Part shown: positions 5,692 to 6,218 of the stretch, piece by piece
Position numbering within the stretch: position 1 is the first letter of the stretch
Layout: the number at the start of each line of letters is the position of its first letter
Assembly (NCBI GenBank): GCA_030064795.1
Contig: JASJEI010000333.1
Span: 1-6,218 of the forward strand
From: Pleurocapsa sp. MO_226.B13
Lineage (GTDB): Bacteria > Cyanobacteriota > Cyanobacteriia > Cyanobacteriales > Xenococcaceae
Length of the DNA: 6,218 bases
Direction of reading: 5' to 3'
Made by a program: the position numbers and the translations under genes
Notes under the pieces: generated by a model
The model's database searches: none
What the model saw: only the letters and a program-made list of their open reading frames with translations
What the model was told of the DNA's origin: nothing

Positions 5692-6218
5692 GATAAACAG
5701 CATAAAATTTTAATAATTATTAATTAATAAATTTGGTTATAAATTTTAGGCGATCGCATATAATTTGTTAGCTATTTCTCAATAAAATTTTTCTATTCTC
5801 TCGATGAGAGTTCTGTTACTGAAAGTATTAATAGCAATACCTCATGTCATAACTACAACTATTTTATATTTTGCGTTTAATATTAAAGTAGAGCTACTTG
5901 GCAAGGTTTTTCATCCCTAAATTCAAGATTCCCTGACAATAACCTTCAATCATTTGAGTTAGTTTGGGTTTGACTTTCAGCGGTTAAGCTCAAGTTTTGA
6001 GCTGATCGGGAGCGCAGTTTAGTCTTATCTGTTCTTTTTACGCTCTATCTGATTTTAAAACTGTAAACAAACAAACATTTTTACAATTAGAAACGAAAAA
6101 TAAATTTAGCTTTTTGGACTTGTAATTACAAGTTTAATTGGTTAAGCTAATTTAACATGGCGTTACTTTTAAATATCTTTTTTGCCAGTTACCATGATCG
6201 AAAGAGTGTTAGCGCGGA
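5692..6218. other. Intergenic region with no convincing gene
   Basis: This 527-bp AT-rich stretch lies upstream of the BCCT gene. It holds a HIP1 site (5750-5757), a small hairpin CTCTC-GAT-GAGAG near 5797-5809, a hairpin GCTCAA/TTGAGC at 5988-6002 and a 16-bp palindrome at 6118-6133. The BCCT promoter should lie here, reading leftward, but no clear -35/-10 pair stands out. A start-like ATG at 6157 (+) opens a frame to the window edge, too short to judge. Confidence 0.5.
6118..6133. repeat. Perfect 16-bp palindrome ACTTGTAATTACAAGT
   Basis: Every base is self-complementary, with 8-bp half sites and no spacer. The form fits an operator for a dimeric regulator. It lies 24 nt before an ATG at 6157 (+) that may begin a gene running out of the window. 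No regulator is identified, and a palindrome in AT-rich DNA may be chance. Confidence 0.4.

Noticed and set aside
5894..5983. Minus-strand 30-codon stretch resembling a protein tail (KLTQMIEGYCQGILNLGMKN)
   Set aside because: It is bounded by an upstream in-frame TAA, too short to assign and unsupported by neighbours. It could be a relic but cannot be shown to be one.
6157..6218. Start of a + strand gene (MALLLNIFFASYHDRK...), or an alternative ATG at 6194 in another frame
   Set aside because: Only about 20 codons are visible, no ribosome binding site precedes either ATG, and the two frames cannot be told apart.

Overview
The window is AT-rich and looks cyanobacterial. It carries the HIP1 palindrome GCGATCGC twice (4499-4506 and 5750-5757), and its three transposase remnants and the 186-residue membrane protein resemble proteins I associate with cyanobacteria. 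A BCCT-type compatible-solute transporter relic would suit a marine or salt-exposed strain, but that is inference. Most of the window is decaying accessory DNA. Only one gene (831-1391, +) is fully intact.

Layout from the left: (1) 1-830 holds heptamer repeats, a perfect 20-bp inverted repeat, an N-terminal relic of an IS4-like transposase on +, a palindromic insert, and a mid-protein relic of an IS701-like transposase on -. (2) 831-1391 (+) encodes a small membrane protein made of two tandem CBU_0592-like halves, with a strong ribosome binding site. (3) 1392-1620 is a short AT-rich convergent gap. (4) 1621-3435 (-) is one continuous reading frame of 605 codons broken only by two in-frame TAA codons. 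It encodes an unrecognised protein with an octad-repeat N-terminal region, a helical middle and two C-terminal membrane helices. (5) 3459-~3940 (-) is the 3' part of a second unrecognised gene just upstream of it; its 5' end is lost at a junction with (6), a BCCT transporter gene.

The BCCT gene (-, start 5677) is broken twice. A 1317-bp IS4-family element (4158-5474) sits inside it with 16-bp perfect terminal inverted repeats and a 9-bp target duplication. Further on, near 3940, the gene stops after its third membrane segment and is fused to the unrelated gene. Removing the element plus one target copy (1326 bp) restores the BCCT frame exactly. The element's own transposase is dead, with five frame changes. 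(7) 5692-6218 holds no convincing gene, only a HIP1 site, a 16-bp palindrome and small hairpins.

The likely history is insertion and deletion in a transporter locus that brought a remnant of an uncharacterised two-gene cluster next to BCCT, followed by nonsense decay. The alternative worth testing is that the 605-codon gene is still expressed in pieces or by stop-codon readthrough.
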